DNA from: Symmachiella macrocystis
Lineage (GTDB): Bacteria; Planctomycetota; Planctomycetia; Planctomycetales; Planctomycetaceae
Direction: 5' to 3'
Assembly: GCF_007860075.1 (NCBI RefSeq)
Contig: NZ_SJPP01000005.1
Span: forward strand, 28,685 to 92,684
DNA: 64,000 nt
Shown here: piece after piece, positions 33,195 through 42,500 of the stretch
Layout: every line of letters starts with the position of its first letter
Position numbering within the stretch: position 1 is the stretch's first letter
The notes under the pieces: model-generated
Database searches by the model: none
The model's input: only the letters and a program-made list of their open reading frames with translations
Told to the model about the DNA's origin: nothing
Position numbers and translations under genes: made by a program

Positions 33195-34862
33195 CTAAGG
33201 CCGCCGGGTCTCCAGATTGCCTGTACTTCGAATGGCCTTTAGCAACCGAAATCCTAACAGTACCGCAGCGCCGCAACCCGCGGCTCCCGGCACCGACACA
33301 CCGGAAACAAGGGGTGGAACCCCACGACTCCAGAGCTGAGCCGATCCCATGAACAGTGCGGCACTGAGAATGCCGAGGACCAGTCGGTTGACGGTCTGCT
33401 CCAATCGGCGATGCTCCAAATGGACGTCGAAACGGCCCCGCTTAATTTGCGTGAGGATGTCGCTGAGATCGCGTGGTAGGGCTTCACCGAGGCGCGACCA
33501 GTCGGTCCAAGCGTGTTGCAAGCGTCCGAAGAGCCTCTGGGGCGACAGTCGCCGCTGCATCGCCTTTGCCTGCCAGGGTTCGAGCAGTTCGGCCAGACTG
33601 AATTGCGGACTGAGATTTTGCGACGTCCCTTCCAGCATCACCAGCACTTTGATCAGAAGAGAGACACGTGCGGGTAGCACGATGCGGTATTTGCGAATGA
33701 TCTCGGTCATGCCGTTCAATGCGCCGCTGAGGTCGAAGTCGCTAAGCGATTGCCCTGAGAATTCGATCAGGAATTCTTCAACGTCGGCCCGCATCCGGTT
33801 GTCGTCGAAGTCGGGAGGGACCGATCCCAACCGCACGATTCCGTCGCACAGCGCGGTCGCATCGCTACGCACCGCGGCGATCAGCAGGTCCTCGATTTGC
33901 TCGCGCAAAGTCTCATCAATTCGGCCAACCATCCCGCAATCAAGCAGTCCAATCGCGCCGCCCTCAAGGACCAAAAGGTTTCCGGGATGTGGATCGGCAT
34001 GATAGAAGCCATCCCGAAATATCATGTCGAGAAACATGTTCGCTCCGCGACTCGCCACGTCGTTGAGGTCGTAACCGGTTTGCTGGAGTTCGGCAGGCTT
34101 CGAGACGCTAATCCCATCGAGACGATCCATTGTGAGCACGCGGCGGGAAGACAATTCGGGGTACGGAGCCGGTATGCGAATGTCACTCTGTTGACCAAAG
34201 TTCCGAGTGAAGGTTTGCAGACTACTTTGCTCGCGCGTGAAGTCCAGCTCGGCGAGCAGCGTCCGGCTGAACTCTTCTGTCGTATCGACCGGCCGATATT
34301 GACGCAGCTCCGCCGAATATTGTTCCGCCAACTGTGCGAGTTGCTGTAAAATTTCCAGGTCGTTGCGGATGCGATCTTCGATACCGGAATGTTGAATTTT
34401 TACGACCACTTCGCGACCGTCCTTGAGAACGGCCGCATGAACTTGTCCGATTGAAGCCGATGCAAAGGCGCAATCGTCGAACTCTCGGTAGAGATTCTCC
34501 GGAGTATCGCCGAGTTCTCCGGCCATCAACGCACGCACGGTTTCGGGGGCATCCGCCGGCGTGCTGGATTGAAGCTTCTGCAACTCCGCACTCAATTCCG
34601 GTCCCGCGAGATCGGGCCGCGTGCTGAGGATTTGCCCGAGCTTAATGAAGGTCGTACCTAGTTCAGTCAGCGCCTGCCGGATACGAACCTCCTCGCTCAA
34701 CTCACCAAGATGCTGCCCGGCCGAATCGCGAAACAGCCCTTGGATCCACTCAATGCGCACGCTCTGCATCCACGGCGCAAGTCCGTATTTCGCCAGAATG
34801 GCCACAACGTCTTTGAATCGAGCAGTGTTTCTGGCCAATTTTGGCAGCGAGGTCAGGGCCAT
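33195..34862 (-). CDS. UbiB/ABC1/ADCK family atypical kinase
   Basis: 555 residues from the ATG at 34862 (AAGGCGG upstream); a longer frame overlaps the neighbouring gene. The family signature is complete: TFIKLGQILSTRPDL (KxGQ motif), ASASIGQVH (Ala-rich nucleotide loop), VVVKIQ, the catalytic DGFYHADPHPGNLL and metal-binding LLDCGMVG. The C-terminus has one or two hydrophobic helices (LVLGILSAALFMGSAQLW). UbiB proteins act as ATPases or kinases that support ubiquinone or other isoprenoid lipid metabolism at membranes. The small helical gene upstream is probably its partner. No quinone-biosynthesis genes are close. Confidence 0.93.
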   Translation of the reverse strand: MALTSLPKLARNTARFKDVVAILAKYGLAPWMQSVRIEWIQGLFRDSAGQHLGELSEEVRIRQALTELGTTFIKLGQILSTRPDLAGPELSAELQKLQSSTPADAPETVRALMAGELGDTPENLYREFDDCAFASASIGQVHAAVLKDGREVVVKIQHSGIEDRIRNDLEILQQLAQLAEQYSAELRQYRPVDTTEEFSRTLLAELDFTREQSSLQTFTRNFGQQSDIRIPAPYPELSSRRVLTMDRLDGISVSKPAELQQTGYDLNDVASRGANMFLDMIFRDGFYHADPHPGNLLVLEGGAIGLLDCGMVGRIDETLREQIEDLLIAAVRSDATALCDGIVRLGSVPPDFDDNRMRADVEEFLIEFSGQSLSDFDLSGALNGMTEIIRKYRIVLPARVSLLIKVLVMLEGTSQNLSPQFSLAELLEPWQAKAMQRRLSPQRLFGRLQHAWTDWSRLGEALPRDLSDILTQIKRGRFDVHLEHRRLEQTVNRLVLGILSAALFMGSAQLWSRGVPPLVSGVSVPGAAGCGAAVLLGFRLLKAIRSTGNLETRRP

Positions 34863-34911
34863 CAGAGTACCGCCTTCTTTGCTGAGTTCCGTCGATGCTG
34901 GCGCGTAGGAA

Positions 34912-35175
34912 TCAGAGGCTTTTGCGAATACGGTCAAAACTATTCATGACCTCTTCAGCAACCAGATTCATTGCCTCAGTGACACTTTCGGTCGACTCCG
35001 AAACTGCTCGTTTTACAGGGTCGTAATCTTGCGTCAGTTCGTCCAGTTTATCAGTGGCTTTCTCCCATTCCTTTTTGGCTTCCGCCGCTCCAAGATGAAT
35101 CTTGACGGCCAATTCGTCGCGTTGTTGTTTGAGCGTGCTAATTAACTCGCCGATGGAGTTTCTCGCGTCAGTCAT
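34912..35175 (-). CDS. Small coiled-coil protein upstream of UbiB kinase
   Basis: 87 residues, almost entirely helical and charged (IGELISTLKQQRDELAVKIH, AEAKKEWEKATDKLDELTQD, VTEAMNLVAEEVMNSFDRIR). Good ribosome site (AACGAGGAGAAAC before the start). It ends 49 bp before the UbiB start on the same strand. It may be a structural partner or regulator of the kinase; no enzyme motif. Confidence 0.75.
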   Translation of the reverse strand: MTDARNSIGELISTLKQQRDELAVKIHLGAAEAKKEWEKATDKLDELTQDYDPVKRAVSESTESVTEAMNLVAEEVMNSFDRIRKSL

Positions 35176-35892
35176 CTGTTTCTCCTCGTTAACGACATTG
35201 CAGTTGTCTGACCGCAGTTCAATTCGCGGTCAACGACATGGGGTTCTGACGGTCCAGTTTATGGTGGCAACAAACGTTCGACAAGCGATGTTCTCGCGTT
35301 TTGTGGCGTCCGGTTGCGAGTTGCACTATAGCGGAAATTGCTATCGATCGTTCCTTTGATAGCGCGCGCCGACAGGAATAAATGGCCGTCGTCACGGCAC
35401 ATCGATTCCTTTAAAAAGTACGAGTTTCTGATGTGCCCAGCGTGTGTCAAATAACGTATAGAGTCTGAGACAAATCCCCAACCACTCGTCGCCCCGAACC
35501 AAACAAGGGTCGAATTACGGCGCATGTCATCTATTAGATCAGCCTTCCGGCAAGTTTTTGGCACTGCAGAACACCGGTCCGAAACACCGACGATTGCCGC
35601 GGGCTGTATCTTGCCTCGGTCATTTACACCGTCGCAAGTTGGCGGCCCCGATTCGCCGCTGAAGTTTGTCCAACCGCCGCAGATTTGTCGTCCGTGATCG
35701 TGGTGAAGGCGAGAAATGGATTTTGAAAACACGCTCTTAGGCTCGTACTATAATCGGGGGAGAGTCACAAATTAAATGACTGTCTGCCATCTTGCGATTA
35801 ATAACACAAGTACCCAAGAATGTTTCCAATGAGCGGTGATTTTGATCCGGATACAAAGACAACGAGCAAGGTGACACTGTTGAACGGGGGCG

Positions 35893-36160
35893 CGGTCCAA
35901 AAACAATGACGGACGTAAGTTGAACCCGCAAAGAAAGCACAGACGAAAATCGCAGAGGAAAACTGACGGCAAAAATAACCTACTGATTAGCATTCGACAA
36001 CACAATCCGACAATTCGTCAGCGGCGAGGCGCAACGATAGCGTCGTCGATGAGAATGCGGATCATCGGAGGATCACGCAGCGCGCTCGTACCACTTGATC
36101 AGCCCGCCAAGTCGTTCGTGGTGAACGATCTGATCGAGTCGATTGTGCTGATCTCCGATG
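35893..36160 (-). mobile_element. Decayed 3' end of the common transposase element
   Basis: The conserved element end (GGTCCAAAAACAATGACGGA) starts near 35895. On the minus strand near 36080-36150 a frame reads NRLDQIVHHERLGGLIKWYE and then RAA and stop, matching the C-terminus of the transposases at 52118 and 63691. The rest of the element is gone. Confidence 0.75.
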
Positions 36161-36335
36161 GCGAGTCATTTCACGACGGCTGTCGAGAGCAGAATGCAAA
36201 GCGTCCGGCTGTTAAATCTTTGCCACCGAATTTCGAAGAGTGTCCCTATCGTTAGTTATGACCGAAACGGACTCAAACGCGATAAGTCATAAGTGATCAG
36301 CAGGTTGCGGAATCCGCCCCAAAGAGTATTGTTAC

Positions 36336-36640
36336 GAAGAGGGTTCCTTTCGGGGAGGAAATTTCCAGAAATTCACCATTACACGCGAAAAGTTCGAATA
36401 AGCCGGTGGTTGGCTGCTAACGAAGCGCGGGGATTTCGCTCAGACGTTTTTGCGGCGGTCGGCAGGCGTGGCATCGATGGCCGATCCTTGTCGCACACGT
36501 CTACGGTCCTTTGTCTTTCGCTGGGGCTCGACAGGCTCCTACCACGGCCAGGGGCCCATGCACGACCCGCACGACATGGAATGGTACGAGCCGGTATCTG
36601 ATGTTGTGTCCATCAACGCGATGAGCACGATTGTGCCGGA
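36336..36640 (+). repeat. ~300 bp dispersed repeat family, copy B
   Basis: Begins near GAAGAGGG and carries GGTGGTTGGCTGCTAACGAA, TTTCGCTGGGGCTCGACAGG, TACCACGGCCAGGGGCCCAT and GCACGACATGGAATGGTACG. Encodes FRWGSTGSYHGQGPMHDPHD in one frame. Closest in order and sequence to copy A. Confidence 0.8.
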
Positions 36641-36802
36641 GCTCGATTCATAAAATGTTCGCGCTGTCGACATGGCACCGTATCTGAAATGTCTTTATTG
36701 ACCGGATGTTTCCCGCAATCTTCTTGTTGTCTCCAAAGGCTCGATCTGAATTCGGATATTCATATTGCCATTCTTGCGCGAGTTCTGTCAGTCCAATCGT
36801 TG

Positions 36803-37777
36803 TTAAATTGGCTTTTGCGGAAGACTGAATTTCACATTTCTTCGCGTTTTAAGCGTCTCTGAAGGTAGCTCACCAAACGTGCGGCGGTAGCGGGAAGCGA
36901 AACGACCAAACTCCCACACGCCGCTTGAAAGCATGGCATCGGAAACGGATACCACATCGGGAGACGCTGCTCGGAGCGCTCGTTGGACCTGATGAAGCTG
37001 CCTGAGTTGGAGATAGCGAGCGGGGCTTAAACCATAATACTCGTTGAACGCCGTCCGGAGAGTCCGTTCAGACACTTCGGCGGCCGCTGCCAATTCTCCG
37101 ACCAAGATGGGTTCGTCATAGCGTTCTTCCAAAAATTTCTTGGAACGAAAGATGATTTCATGCCGCGAAATCTTTCGGCGACCTATTTGAAGAGGCTGGG
37201 CCGCGGGTAGGGTCCCCACAATTGAGGAGGCCAATTTTGTAAGTTCTGCGGCCGCGCAGGTTGTTGCTGGCTCTTTACTTTCTAGCCTGTATTTGGCGTC
37301 CAGGGTCATGATCTGGCTCAAAATCGTCTGGACTCGATTGGCAATCTGGACATTGGAAGGGGTAACTCGGCAAATCATCTTGCTGGAGCCGTTCGTCGGC
37401 TCGAGCTGATTGCCGCTACGAGCGAATATGTCGTTTGGAACGAAAAATGAGCACCAATCGTGTTCCATTTGCGTGCAGACAGAAAACTCACAGCCCGGCT
37501 CCAGGACCATGAACGAATGCCTGTCCAGGACGGTCCCGTTTGCGGTGTAAGCACACGCAACCGTGAGCGGCAAGTAAAACAGATATCCGTCCGACCGTGC
37601 TTGGCCCTCAACAATGTTGCCGCTACCCAAGCTTCCCACTTGAATATCGACGCCGGGGATGCTGGTCTGAAGAACGCTCCAGGTGTGCCGCTTGGCATTA
37701 TGGAGCATCATCTTGGCATCCACATCGCGGATAGAATCCGCAAACTCGTCGAAATTTTGGAAGCAATGCGATTTCAT
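36803..37777 (-). CDS. AraC-family regulator of the aconitase X cluster
   Basis: 324 residues from ATG 37777, with GGAG upstream. The C-terminal ~110 residues are the AraC double HTH (EPILVGELAAAAEVSERTLR, then VWEFGRFASRYRRTFGELPS ending ETLKTRR). The N-terminal domain is the variable sensor. It is closely related to the regulator at 62511-63449 (shared GRFASRY...FGELPS) and divergent from the decarboxylase gene at 38058, so it probably activates that operon in response to a pathway intermediate. Confidence 0.9.
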   Translation of the reverse strand: MKSHCFQNFDEFADSIRDVDAKMMLHNAKRHTWSVLQTSIPGVDIQVGSLGSGNIVEGQARSDGYLFYLPLTVACAYTANGTVLDRHSFMVLEPGCEFSVCTQMEHDWCSFFVPNDIFARSGNQLEPTNGSSKMICRVTPSNVQIANRVQTILSQIMTLDAKYRLESKEPATTCAAAELTKLASSIVGTLPAAQPLQIGRRKISRHEIIFRSKKFLEERYDEPILVGELAAAAEVSERTLRTAFNEYYGLSPARYLQLRQLHQVQRALRAASPDVVSVSDAMLSSGVWEFGRFASRYRRTFGELPSETLKTRRNVKFSLPQKPI

Positions 37778-38057
37778 GCTTTTTCTCCGAAATGGCATTT
37801 TTGCCGAAATTACATAGATGAAACCGGCTTCGGAACATACTTTAATCAAAACATATCACTCTGTCGATTGTTTCTCGTCTAGGAATTCTCCCTTACCAAC
37901 TATCGCATCTCTGGCGCCTGATCCGGGCGTGCGGCAGATGGCTATCGTCTGTCGAAGGTGGTGAAACCCGCGAAAGCCCGGCGATTTCAGTGGTGCCTGC
38001 CCTTCCCAGGATTTGGTTGTGCATAATTACTAATTCAGTAAAAAGGACGACGATTCT
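37778..38057. promoter_or_regulatory. Divergent promoter region of the aconitase X cluster
   Basis: 280 bp between divergent starts. Near 37785-37815 a CCGAAAT word occurs twice around GGCATTTTTGCC, an imperfect palindrome that could bind the AraC protein. The decarboxylase start is preceded by AAAAAGGACGACGATTCT. Confidence 0.45.
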
Positions 38058-39710
38058 ATGTCTCAACCTACCGTAGTTGAATATGCCGTTAATCGGCTCT
38101 CCAAGCTAGGTATCACCGATTGTTTTGGTCTTCCAGGTGACTACGCATTCCCGATCAACGACGCGATTGCCTCGAACGAATCGATCGAGTGGCGTGGCTG
38201 CTCGAACGAACTGAATGCATCTTACGCCGCCGACGGCTATGCTCGCATTCGAGGCGTCTCGATGCTCAATACGACCTATGCGGTCGGCGAGCTGAGTGCG
38301 TTGTGCGGGGTGATGGGAGCCAAGGCGGAGCGGTCGACCATTTTTCATCTGGTCGGCATGTCCAGCATGCGACATCAGCAACTGCGAAAGCACGTACACC
38401 ATACGTTTGGCGATGGTGTGTTTCAGAACTTCATTAATATCTCTGCCCAGTCGGCATGTGTGCATGCAATCCTGACACCGGACAATTGCGTCTATGAAAT
38501 GGAACGAGTCATCGCCGCGGCGCTGGCCAACCGGCAGCCGGCGTATATCGTCGTAGCGGAGGATCTTGCCACCAGACCCATTACTGGTCCCGCGCTGGAA
38601 CCCTTTCCCGAGCCAAAAAGTGATGCGGGCGAACTCAAAGCTGCCCTGGACGCCGCACTCAACAAAATCGAGGCTGCAAACACGGGTTGCATTTTGCCGG
38701 CCTTCACCGTGTCGCGTTTCGGACTTCAGGCCGAGGTGACGGCTCTGATTGAAGCCAGTGGTCTCCCCTTCGCTACCACTGCTATGGACAAAGCGGCGCT
38801 CTCCGAAGGGCATCCTAACTATATCGGCGGTTACGCTGGCAAGTTCTCGCCTCCCAACGTCTTCGAAGCGGTCGAAGGGTGCGATGTCGTGATCAATGCT
38901 GGTGGAGTCCTGTTCACCGACATCTCCACGGCGGCGTTTGCGGACAATATTGATCCCGCCAAGATGATCACGATCGGTATTGATTACACCCAAGTTGACG
39001 GCCGCATTTACAGCAATGTTCGCATGCGGGACATGTTCGTTCAGCTTGCCGCCAAGGTGAAGAAGTTCACCGATGTGAAGCTCCAACGGCCGGCACCAGC
39101 TGAGTTGGTCGGTGGGCCGGATGATCCGATCACACAGGAGTCGCTCGTCGGCCGTTATCAGCGATTTCTAAAGCCTAATGACATCCTCGTGGCCGAGACC
39201 GGCACCAGCGCTGTCGCGACCGGCGGTCTGCTTATGCCTGAAAACGCGGTCTACCACAACCAGACGTTGTGGGGCTCTATCGGCTGGGCGACAGGCACTG
39301 CTCTGGGGACGGCGGTTGCTGACCGGTCTCGTCGCACCGTCCTGATCACCGGTGAGGGTTCGCACCAACTGACCGCCAACGAGATCGGTAACTACGGACG
39401 CCACGGTGTCAAGCCAGTGATCTTCGTCCTCAACAACTCAGGCTATGGGGTCGAACGAGTGCTAGAGGAGTACCCAGACTGGGTCTACAACGACCTGGCG
39501 CCATGGGACTATCACACTCTGCCGGCAGCATTAGGCTGCAAAGATTGGTTCACGGCCAAGGTAAAGACCAACGCTGAGCTCGAAGCGGCGATGCAGAAGG
39601 CGGAGGCGGCAGACACGGCCTCTTACATCGAGATGGTTGGCCAAAAGCACGACTATCCGGCGGGACTCAAGCTTATGGGTAGTAGGCAGTACGAATTCTA
39701 TGGCATTTAG
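38058..39710 (+). CDS. Thiamine-diphosphate-dependent 2-oxo acid decarboxylase (pyruvate/indolepyruvate decarboxylase type)
   Basis: 550 residues. The N-terminal domain has the catalytic Glu in CSNELNASYAADGYAR and the His-His pair in KHVHHTFGDG, a signature of 2-oxo acid decarboxylases that make aldehydes. The C-terminal cofactor domain carries GEGSHQLTANEIG...NNSGYGVE, the GDG-x(~25)-N thiamine-diphosphate motif (Asp replaced by Glu in this family). It begins an operon with an SDR that could reduce or oxidise the aldehyde product. Substrate is unknown; pyruvate, indolepyruvate and branched oxo acids are all possible. Confidence 0.9.
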   Translation: MSQPTVVEYAVNRLSKLGITDCFGLPGDYAFPINDAIASNESIEWRGCSNELNASYAADGYARIRGVSMLNTTYAVGELSALCGVMGAKAERSTIFHLVGMSSMRHQQLRKHVHHTFGDGVFQNFINISAQSACVHAILTPDNCVYEMERVIAAALANRQPAYIVVAEDLATRPITGPALEPFPEPKSDAGELKAALDAALNKIEAANTGCILPAFTVSRFGLQAEVTALIEASGLPFATTAMDKAALSEGHPNYIGGYAGKFSPPNVFEAVEGCDVVINAGGVLFTDISTAAFADNIDPAKMITIGIDYTQVDGRIYSNVRMRDMFVQLAAKVKKFTDVKLQRPAPAELVGGPDDPITQESLVGRYQRFLKPNDILVAETGTSAVATGGLLMPENAVYHNQTLWGSIGWATGTALGTAVADRSRRTVLITGEGSHQLTANEIGNYGRHGVKPVIFVLNNSGYGVERVLEEYPDWVYNDLAPWDYHTLPAALGCKDWFTAKVKTNAELEAAMQKAEAADTASYIEMVGQKHDYPAGLKLMGSRQYEFYGI

Positions 39711-39820
39711 GATAATTGGCGGGCTATGCGGGCCGAGGCCTTTTTGGGCCGGCAAGGCACTAAACAACCAAAGCGCTTCTTTTTTATCAGCAACTCAGTA
39801 TTCAACGAAAGGCTATTAAA

Positions 39821-40603
39821 ATGGCTGAAACCAGAAAACGTCGCGTCGCACTCATCACAGATACGGCGCAACACATCGGACCGTGGGTGGCCCGGGCGTT
39901 GGCCGAGCGTGGTCACGACCTCGTGATCAGTGATCCCAATGTCGTCATCGAAGGTGCCGAGACGTCCGCACCCAACCTGGTCGCCGAGCTCAAGGAAATG
40001 GGCGGGAAGGTCGAGGTGGTTGATATCCCGGACGTCAACGCGGCTGGCGCCGTGCAGAAGCTGGTCGACCGCGCGATAGATGTCTTCGGCGGGTACGATG
40101 CGGCGTTCATTCGCCCGGGCATCCACAGCGCCGGCCCCTGGGACAAGATCACCAAAGAGGAGATGATGGACAACGTCAATGGCAACCTGCTCTCGACGCA
40201 GTACGCGTTGCAGGCAGTCATTCCGCCCCTCGTTGCGCAGAAATCGGGAAACGTCCTCATTGAAGTCAGCGCCACCGGCGCGAAGAACTTCCCCGGTGTC
40301 CCCGCCTACGGCGCGACCCGTGCCGCTGCGAAGTACCTGATCAACGCCACCGCACTCGACATCGCGCCGCATCAGGTCTGCCTCAACGGCATGGGCACTA
40401 TGTTCTGTGATTATCCCGGCTATCGGAACACCCTCGGCGTGAACAACCCCGAAGCACTGGCCGAGGCATGCAAGCCGATCCCCATGGGCCGCCTGGGCCA
40501 GCCCACTGAGATGGCGCACATGGCCGCCTCACTGCTCGATGGCGGGTGCAACTACTACACGGCGCAGTTCGTGAACCTGAGCGGGGGCTGGAACGGGGAC
40601 TGA
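39821..40603 (+). CDS. Short-chain dehydrogenase/reductase with altered motifs
   Basis: 260 residues, Rossmann fold. The nucleotide-binding segment reads ALITDTAQHIG, where the usual first Gly of TGxxxGxG is Asp. The catalytic Ser is in IEVSATGA and the Tyr in PAYGATRAAAKYL: the active site is Y-x-x-x-R, not the standard Y-x-x-x-K. The C-terminus (FVNLSGGWNGD) resembles normal family ends. It may retain activity with an unusual cofactor mode, or have another role. It lies 110 bp after the decarboxylase. Confidence 0.85.
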   Translation: MAETRKRRVALITDTAQHIGPWVARALAERGHDLVISDPNVVIEGAETSAPNLVAELKEMGGKVEVVDIPDVNAAGAVQKLVDRAIDVFGGYDAAFIRPGIHSAGPWDKITKEEMMDNVNGNLLSTQYALQAVIPPLVAQKSGNVLIEVSATGAKNFPGVPAYGATRAAAKYLINATALDIAPHQVCLNGMGTMFCDYPGYRNTLGVNNPEALAEACKPIPMGRLGQPTEMAHMAASLLDGGCNYYTAQFVNLSGGWNGD

Positions 40604-40615
40604 AGCGGGGCCGAC

Positions 40616-40807
40616 CTGGAATTGTGGTGCCGCATATCGTTTGATGGGACAGCTTGTCCTGGCTTGCGCCAGGGCGAGCAGGTCCTGATCCATGAGGGCG
40701 ACCTGTTTTCCAATACCTTGCCGACACCAATCGCAGATGACGCCCATTGGCTTCGTTCGCCCGACGCCAATTGTCGCCACGTGAATATGTCGCTATTCGG
40801 AGAGTAG
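40616..40807 (+). pseudogene. Truncated N-terminal copy of the fumarylacetoacetase-family gene
   Basis: The frame reads WCRISFDGTACPGLRQGEQV then LIHEGDLFSN, matching the start of the intact gene at 41696 (WCRILVDGSPHLGLRQDEHI). The position of its ATG is now CTG. It ends after ~60 codons with a stop just before the first cupin. Product of a tandem duplication that has decayed. Confidence 0.75.
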
Positions 40808-40812
40808 CTACG

Positions 40813-41187
40813 ATGCAATACGTCCGCATTTACACGGGTTCAGATGGAGAAACCCATTTCGAAGATCTGGAGGTTGAATTAGCTGAGGTGAATTTTGCGC
40901 CTCCGGCCCCTCCCGTCCAATTGTCGGCATTCACCGCTGCCAAGCAATGGATGTTTTTTGCGATACCTCCGGGCTGGGTGGGTGATTGGCATCCAACACC
41001 GAAGCGACAGACATTCTTCTATCTTGTCGGCGAGGTCGATATTGAGGTCGGCGATGGCACGGTTCGACGCTTCGTATCAGGCGACGTCGCCATCGTTGAA
41101 GATACGACGGGAAAAGGGCATCGCAGCCGAACAGTCGGGGACGAGACTGCACTTCAGGCTTGCGTGCAAATGGGTGACGATGAATAG
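40813..41187 (+). CDS. Cupin-domain protein 1 (tandem pair)
   Basis: 124 residues, GGAGAG ribosome site. A single cupin barrel: PPGWVGDWHPTPKRQTFFYL matches the first motif (G-x-W-H-x-n) and GDVAIVEDTTGKGHRS the second, giving His residues for a metal. A close paralogue follows at 41277. Cupins of this small type are often isomerases or sensors of small acids. Fits a supporting step in the operon; exact reaction unknown. Confidence 0.85.
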   Translation: MQYVRIYTGSDGETHFEDLEVELAEVNFAPPAPPVQLSAFTAAKQWMFFAIPPGWVGDWHPTPKRQTFFYLVGEVDIEVGDGTVRRFVSGDVAIVEDTTGKGHRSRTVGDETALQACVQMGDDE

Positions 41188-41276
41188 CGTCGCCTGGACG
41201 ATGGCGCCCATTGAACCGGTTCGCCCGAAGCAATCTATCGCCGCGTGAATATGTCTTTTTTTAGGGAGTAGCTTGG

Positions 41277-41651
41277 GTGCAATACGTCCGCATTTACACG
41301 GGTTCAGATGGAGAAACCCATTTCGAAGATCTGGAGATTGAATTAACCGAGGTGAATTTTGCCCCTCCGGCCCCTCCCGTCCAACTGTCAGGATTTAGCG
41401 CTGCCACGCAATGGGCGTTTTTATCGCTGCCTCCTGGTTGGGAGGGTGATTGGCACCGAGAGCCAGGGCGATCGGTTTTATTCTATCTTGCCGGCCAATC
41501 AGAAATTGAGGTAAGCGATGGCACTGTTCGACACTTCGGACCAGGTGACGTCACCATCGTTGAAGACACAACGGGCAAAGGGCATCGCAGCAAAACTGTC
41601 GGGGACGAGACCGCACTGAAGGCTCAAGTGCAAATGCCTGCCGACGAGTAG
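41277..41651 (+). CDS. Cupin-domain protein 2 (tandem pair)
   Basis: 124 residues starting with GTG; the first 18 codons after the start match cupin 1 exactly in sequence (QYVRIYTGSDGETHFEDLE). Cupin motifs GDWHREPGRSVLFYL and GDVTIVEDTTGKGHRS are kept. The region between the two cupins (~41190-41275) matches the region before cupin 1, which shows that the unit was duplicated head-to-tail. Confidence 0.85.
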   Translation: MQYVRIYTGSDGETHFEDLEIELTEVNFAPPAPPVQLSGFSAATQWAFLSLPPGWEGDWHREPGRSVLFYLAGQSEIEVSDGTVRHFGPGDVTIVEDTTGKGHRSKTVGDETALKAQVQMPADE

Positions 41652-41695
41652 CGTCGCCTGGACACGGAAACGAGACATTGGAGACAAGGGCTGAT

Positions 41696-42466
41696 ATGAA
41701 ATCCTGGTGCCGCATTCTTGTTGATGGATCACCTCATCTTGGTTTGCGTCAGGACGAGCACATCCTGATCCACGAAGGAGACCTATTCGCCAATCCCGTG
41801 CCCACGGGTCGAGAAGTGGACGTGGCAGAAGCCGAATGGCTCGCGCCCGTTGAACCACGGCAGTTCCTTGGTCTTTGGAACAACTTGCATGAGGCCATGG
41901 TGCACGGCGGCAACCAGCTTCCGTTGTCGCCGCTTTACTTTACGAAACTGCCAGATTGTCTGAACCGATACCAGGGCGACATCCCGGCTCCGAAAGGGTT
42001 CGGAGACAAGGTCCTATTCGAAGCCGAATTGGGTGTGGTCATCGGTCGCGAGTGTTTCCAACCTTCGCGAGATGCAATCGATGATTACATCTTTGGCTAC
42101 ACGTGCGTGAACGACGTGACAGCTGCAGAACCATTATTCGAGAATAAGGAATTCCCCCAGTGGACACGGGCCAAGAGCTATCCCGGATTCGGCCCAATTG
42201 GCCCGTGCATCGTGCGGGGGATCGAACCGGACGAATTACAGGTTCAGGCCTTTCTGGATGGTGAGAAAAAACAGGACTACCCGGTCAGTGACATGATCTT
42301 CTCACCGCGCGATGCCGTCTGGCAGATCGCGCGTGAGCTGACGCTCTATCCGGGTGATGTGATCGCATGCGGTACCTCGGTGGGGACCTGTTTCATGAAG
42401 CCAGGCCAGCAGATCGAAATCCGTATTTCAGGGTTGGGGAGTTTAGTTAATTGCTTTGCGGGATGA
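41696..42466 (+). CDS. Fumarylacetoacetate hydrolase family protein
   Basis: 256 residues from ATG 41696 (AAGGG upstream). The family core is present: HEAMVHGGN, LYFTKLPDCLNRYQGDI, FEAELGVVIGRE with the metal-binding Glu pair, YTCVNDVTA, RAKSYPGFGPIGPCIV, and GDVIACGTSVG near the end. These enzymes cleave or decarboxylate 1,3-diketo acids and oxaloacetate-like compounds with Mg2+ or Mn2+. It sits in the middle of the aconitase X operon, so it likely acts on an intermediate of that pathway. Confidence 0.92.
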   Translation: MKSWCRILVDGSPHLGLRQDEHILIHEGDLFANPVPTGREVDVAEAEWLAPVEPRQFLGLWNNLHEAMVHGGNQLPLSPLYFTKLPDCLNRYQGDIPAPKGFGDKVLFEAELGVVIGRECFQPSRDAIDDYIFGYTCVNDVTAAEPLFENKEFPQWTRAKSYPGFGPIGPCIVRGIEPDELQVQAFLDGEKKQDYPVSDMIFSPRDAVWQIARELTLYPGDVIACGTSVGTCFMKPGQQIEIRISGLGSLVNCFAG

Positions 42467-42500
42467 TTGGCCCGTCCACATAAAACACAGGAGAATCAGA

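Larger units (their letters stand above)
35176..36802. other. 1.6 kb without intact genes; IS remnant and dispersed repeat
   Basis: Holds a transposase C-terminal remnant (35893-36160) and copy B of the ~300 bp repeat (36336-36640). Frames here, including a 157-codon minus-strand one at 35259-35732, lack ribosome sites and look random. Nothing else recognised. Confidence 0.6.

Noticed and set aside
35259..35732. 157-codon minus-strand frame between UbiB and the IS remnant
   Set aside because: No ribosome site and no protein-like pattern; the surrounding region is decayed.
38106..39086. 326-codon minus-strand frame
   Set aside because: Antisense to the decarboxylase gene, with no start signal and no domain.
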